Assembly (NCBI GenBank): GCA_937894775.1 | Contig: CALAXC010000201.1 | Coordinates: 1 to 15,846 of the forward strand | DNA length: 15,846 nucleotides | Origin: an uncultured Clostridia bacterium | Lineage (GTDB): Bacteria > Bacillota > Clostridia > Oscillospirales > CAG-272 | Reading direction: 5' to 3' | In this document: positions 14,092-15,846 of the stretch, in pieces | How positions within the stretch are numbered: position 1 is the first letter of the stretch | Layout of the letters: every line of letters starts with the position of its first letter | Notes under the pieces: model-generated | What the model was told of the DNA's origin: nothing | The model's database searches: none | What the model saw: the letters and a program-made list of their open reading frames with translations, nothing else | Translations under genes and position numbers: made by a program

Positions 14092-15735
14092 ATGAAATTT
14101 ACATTTTTGAAAATACTATCATTTATTCTTGTTGCTTGTATGTTTATTGGTGTCTTTTCCTCGTGCGGCGCACAGAAAAACAATGATGATCTCTTGAGCG
14201 GTTCTGATATCGATAAAGATACATCGACGGGTGATAATGTTGATACTGAAAAGTCAACCGATCAAGAAGATAAAGAAGATAAAGGAGATAAAGGAGATAA
14301 AGGAGATAAAGGAGATAAAGGAGATAAAGAAGATAAACAGGAATCCGAATCTGCAGAAAAAGAGCCTGCAGATGCTCCCGAAGAAGAGCTGAAGGCAGGA
14401 GAAATATTGGTTTATTCCAATAAAAACTATAAAGTGAAATTTATTTCACACACACCTTTTGTTCCTTTTGAGGATAGTTTTTACAGCAGCTTTTGCAGCC
14501 TTTTTAAAAACAAAGTTGGTGCCGAACCGGACTACGGTACAGATTTTATTGTTCCAAAAAAACAACCCTACAGCGGTCCTGCTATTCTTGTTGGAGAAAC
14601 ACTTTATAACGAGTCGAAAGAGGTATATAAAACACTTAAGCCCAATGAAGCAAAGGCTGTAGTTTCGGGTGATAAATATGTATTGGCATATTCTTCGGAA
14701 GCCGCGTGCTTTGCACTTTTTAATAAAATAAAAGCTGTATTTAAGGAAAAGGCAACAGCTGACAGAATAGTTATAGATTCAAGCTGGAATATTTCTCTTA
14801 CTGTCGATCCCTCTCAAAGCAGTGCAAGCAAGGTGCCAAATAAAGTAATGGCGGTAGATCAGGCGGGAAAGCGTGTTGTGGTTTACGATCTTGATAAATA
14901 TTCATCGGGAAAAACTCTTGACGATCTTGAGGTGTGGTCGCTTAAGGCGGGACATGCCGCAGGACTTAAATACCGAGAGGGAAGTGCTTTTGGAGATGTA
15001 GTGATAGTTGCGGGTGACCGTTCGGGCATATATGCATATCCTTCGGGAAAAACAATATGGTATACCGATAATCCAGGAAACAATACTCATTCTATAGAGC
15101 TTTTACCGTCGGGAAATATTGTTCTTGCAAATTCCACGGGAAACAGTTTAAGATTTTTTAAGTCTTCGGCTATTAAAAACAATGATTCTACAACAGCGGC
15201 AAAATATACCGATTATCCTCTTGAGGGGGCACACGGCGTTTTGTGGGATCCCGAATACAATGTTTTGTGGGCGCTTGGAAGCTATGATCTTAAGGCGTAC
15301 AGTCTTCAGGGATCGGGGGCTAGCCAAAAGCTTGTAGAAAGGACCGATCTTAGCATAAAATTGCCTTACGGCAGATATCACGGTCACGACCTTTCTCCCG
15401 ATTATACAAGCAAACGTTATCTTTATATTACGGTAAATTACTGTGCTATGAGGTTCGACAAGGTTACGCGAACGTTGAGCGATGTTTTTCCGTATAGCGG
15501 TTTGACTAATGATACTGCGATAAAAGGCTTTTCAAATAATGCCGCAAATCATTTCTTCGTTACGGGTACAGCGGGCGGAGCAGGATGCTTCTGGGATAAT
15601 GAATGGTATGAGTCATGGTGTACCGATACTATTTATTATTGTGCCGAAAATGACGGAGTGGTAGAGAAGATCGCTTTTAAGTCTAAAAAGAGCGCATTTT
15701 ATAAGGCTCGTGTATTCTGCGGAGCATATCAATAA
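14092..15735 (+). CDS. Lipoprotein with shared N-terminal module and predicted beta-propeller
   Basis: This is a 547-residue predicted lipoprotein. A signal peptide ends at FSS-C (Cys25). An acidic linker with eight Glu/Gly-Asp-Lys triplets (59-82) follows. The module at about 103-235 is shared with the two MBL lipoproteins (GPAILVGETLYNESK 162-176, KYVLAYSS 195-202, IVIDSSWNIS 226-235). From about 243 to the end comes a repeated four-strand pattern typical of a beta-propeller, with one histidine per blade at about 50-residue intervals (His288, His333, His381, His430/432, His487). It resembles proteins annotated as DUF6528, an assignment I make from memory only. The Cys residues at 489-517 and 543 may pair. 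AAGGAG lies 6 bases before the ATG. It is transcribed alone from its own promoter. A role in carbohydrate binding or cleavage is possible but unproven. Confidence 0.82.
   Translation: MKFTFLKILSFILVACMFIGVFSSCGAQKNNDDLLSGSDIDKDTSTGDNVDTEKSTDQEDKEDKGDKGDKGDKGDKGDKEDKQESESAEKEPADAPEEELKAGEILVYSNKNYKVKFISHTPFVPFEDSFYSSFCSLFKNKVGAEPDYGTDFIVPKKQPYSGPAILVGETLYNESKEVYKTLKPNEAKAVVSGDKYVLAYSSEAACFALFNKIKAVFKEKATADRIVIDSSWNISLTVDPSQSSASKVPNKVMAVDQAGKRVVVYDLDKYSSGKTLDDLEVWSLKAGHAAGLKYREGSAFGDVVIVAGDRSGIYAYPSGKTIWYTDNPGNNTHSIELLPSGNIVLANSTGNSLRFFKSSAIKNNDSTTAAKYTDYPLEGAHGVLWDPEYNVLWALGSYDLKAYSLQGSGASQKLVERTDLSIKLPYGRYHGHDLSPDYTSKRYLYITVNYCAMRFDKVTRTLSDVFPYSGLTNDTAIKGFSNNAANHFFVTGTAGGAGCFWDNEWYESWCTDTIYYCAENDGVVEKIAFKSKKSAFYKARVFCGAYQ
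14266..14337 (+). repeat. In-frame 9-bp tandem repeat coding (E/G)DK
   Basis: Eight direct units of GRAGATAAA encode EDK, EDK, five GDK and EDK at residues 59-82. The central units are identical at the DNA level (GGAGATAAA). Unit gain or loss by slippage would keep the frame and change only the linker length between the lipid anchor and the folded domains. Confidence 0.9.
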
Positions 15736-15750
15736 TTTAAAAAATAGGGG

Positions 15751-15768
15751 CTGCGTCATTTAGCGCAG
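15751..15768 (+). other. Short hairpin after the lipoprotein stop codon
   Basis: CTGCG (15751-15755) can pair with CGCAG (15764-15768) around an 8-base loop. It has no T-tail, so it is not a terminator by itself; it may be an mRNA 3'-end structure or chance. Confidence 0.25.
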
Positions 15769-15802
15769 AACAAAAACACATGAAATAAAATTAAATAAAA
15801 AT

Positions 15803-15844
15803 CAGCTTAAACCGTGAAAACAAGCATGGTTTAAGCTGTTTTTT
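15803..15844 (+). terminator. Intrinsic terminator of the beta-propeller lipoprotein gene
   Basis: CAGCTTAAACC (15803-15813) pairs perfectly with GGTTTAAGCTG (15828-15838) over 11 bp, followed by TTTTTT (15839-15844). The loop has 14 bases. It sits about 70 bases after the stop codon. Confidence 0.88.
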
Positions 15845-15846
15845 GT

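Overview
The window looks like a chromosomal stretch of a Clostridia-type Bacillota, probably a gut Oscillospiraceae-like lineage. The evidence is AGGAG ribosome-binding sites, near-consensus sigma-A promoters (TTGACA or TTGAAA, 17-bp spacers, TATAAT), T-tailed intrinsic terminators, Cys-anchored lipoproteins with FFS/FSS-C lipoboxes, and a DUF4830-like protein. This placement rests on style and was not tested by any search.

Layout. (1) 1-438: 3' part of an open minus-strand reading frame resembling a secreted beta-rich surface protein; it runs off the left edge. (2) 453-617: a tRNA-Arg(CCT) with its own promoter and terminator and a poorly paired acceptor stem, followed by two more terminator-like hairpins. 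(3) 921-3698, minus: a two-gene operon under a consensus promoter, encoding a sugar-1-phosphate nucleotidyltransferase-like enzyme and a metallo-beta-lactamase (MBL) fold lipoprotein. (4) 3710-13337, minus: a seven-gene operon with one strong promoter and one terminator. In transcription order it encodes a Gfo/Idh/MocA dehydrogenase, class III aminotransferase, FGGY sugar kinase, amidohydrolase-2 hydrolase, L-fucose/L-arabinose isomerase-like protein, class II aldolase and a second MBL-fold lipoprotein. (5) 13443-13928, plus: a membrane-anchored DUF4830-like protein. (6) 14035-15844, plus: a lipoprotein with a Gly-Asp-Lys repeat linker and a predicted beta-propeller, with its own promoter and terminator.

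How the parts fit. Isomerase, kinase and aldolase form a classical aldose to ketose to ketose-phosphate to C3 plus aldehyde route. The dehydrogenase, lactonase-like hydrolase and aminotransferase suggest that the substrate is oxidised or aminated, or that the aldehyde product is processed further. The substrate cannot be read from sequence. No transporter, glycoside hydrolase or regulator is in the window.

The most striking observation is that the three large lipoproteins (921-2687, 3817-5631, 14092-15735) share a roughly 130-residue N-terminal module after the signal peptide and low-complexity linker. It is joined to a ComEC-like MBL domain in two of them and to a beta-propeller with one histidine per blade in the third. 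This suggests a modular family of extracytoplasmic lipoproteins attached to carbohydrate loci.
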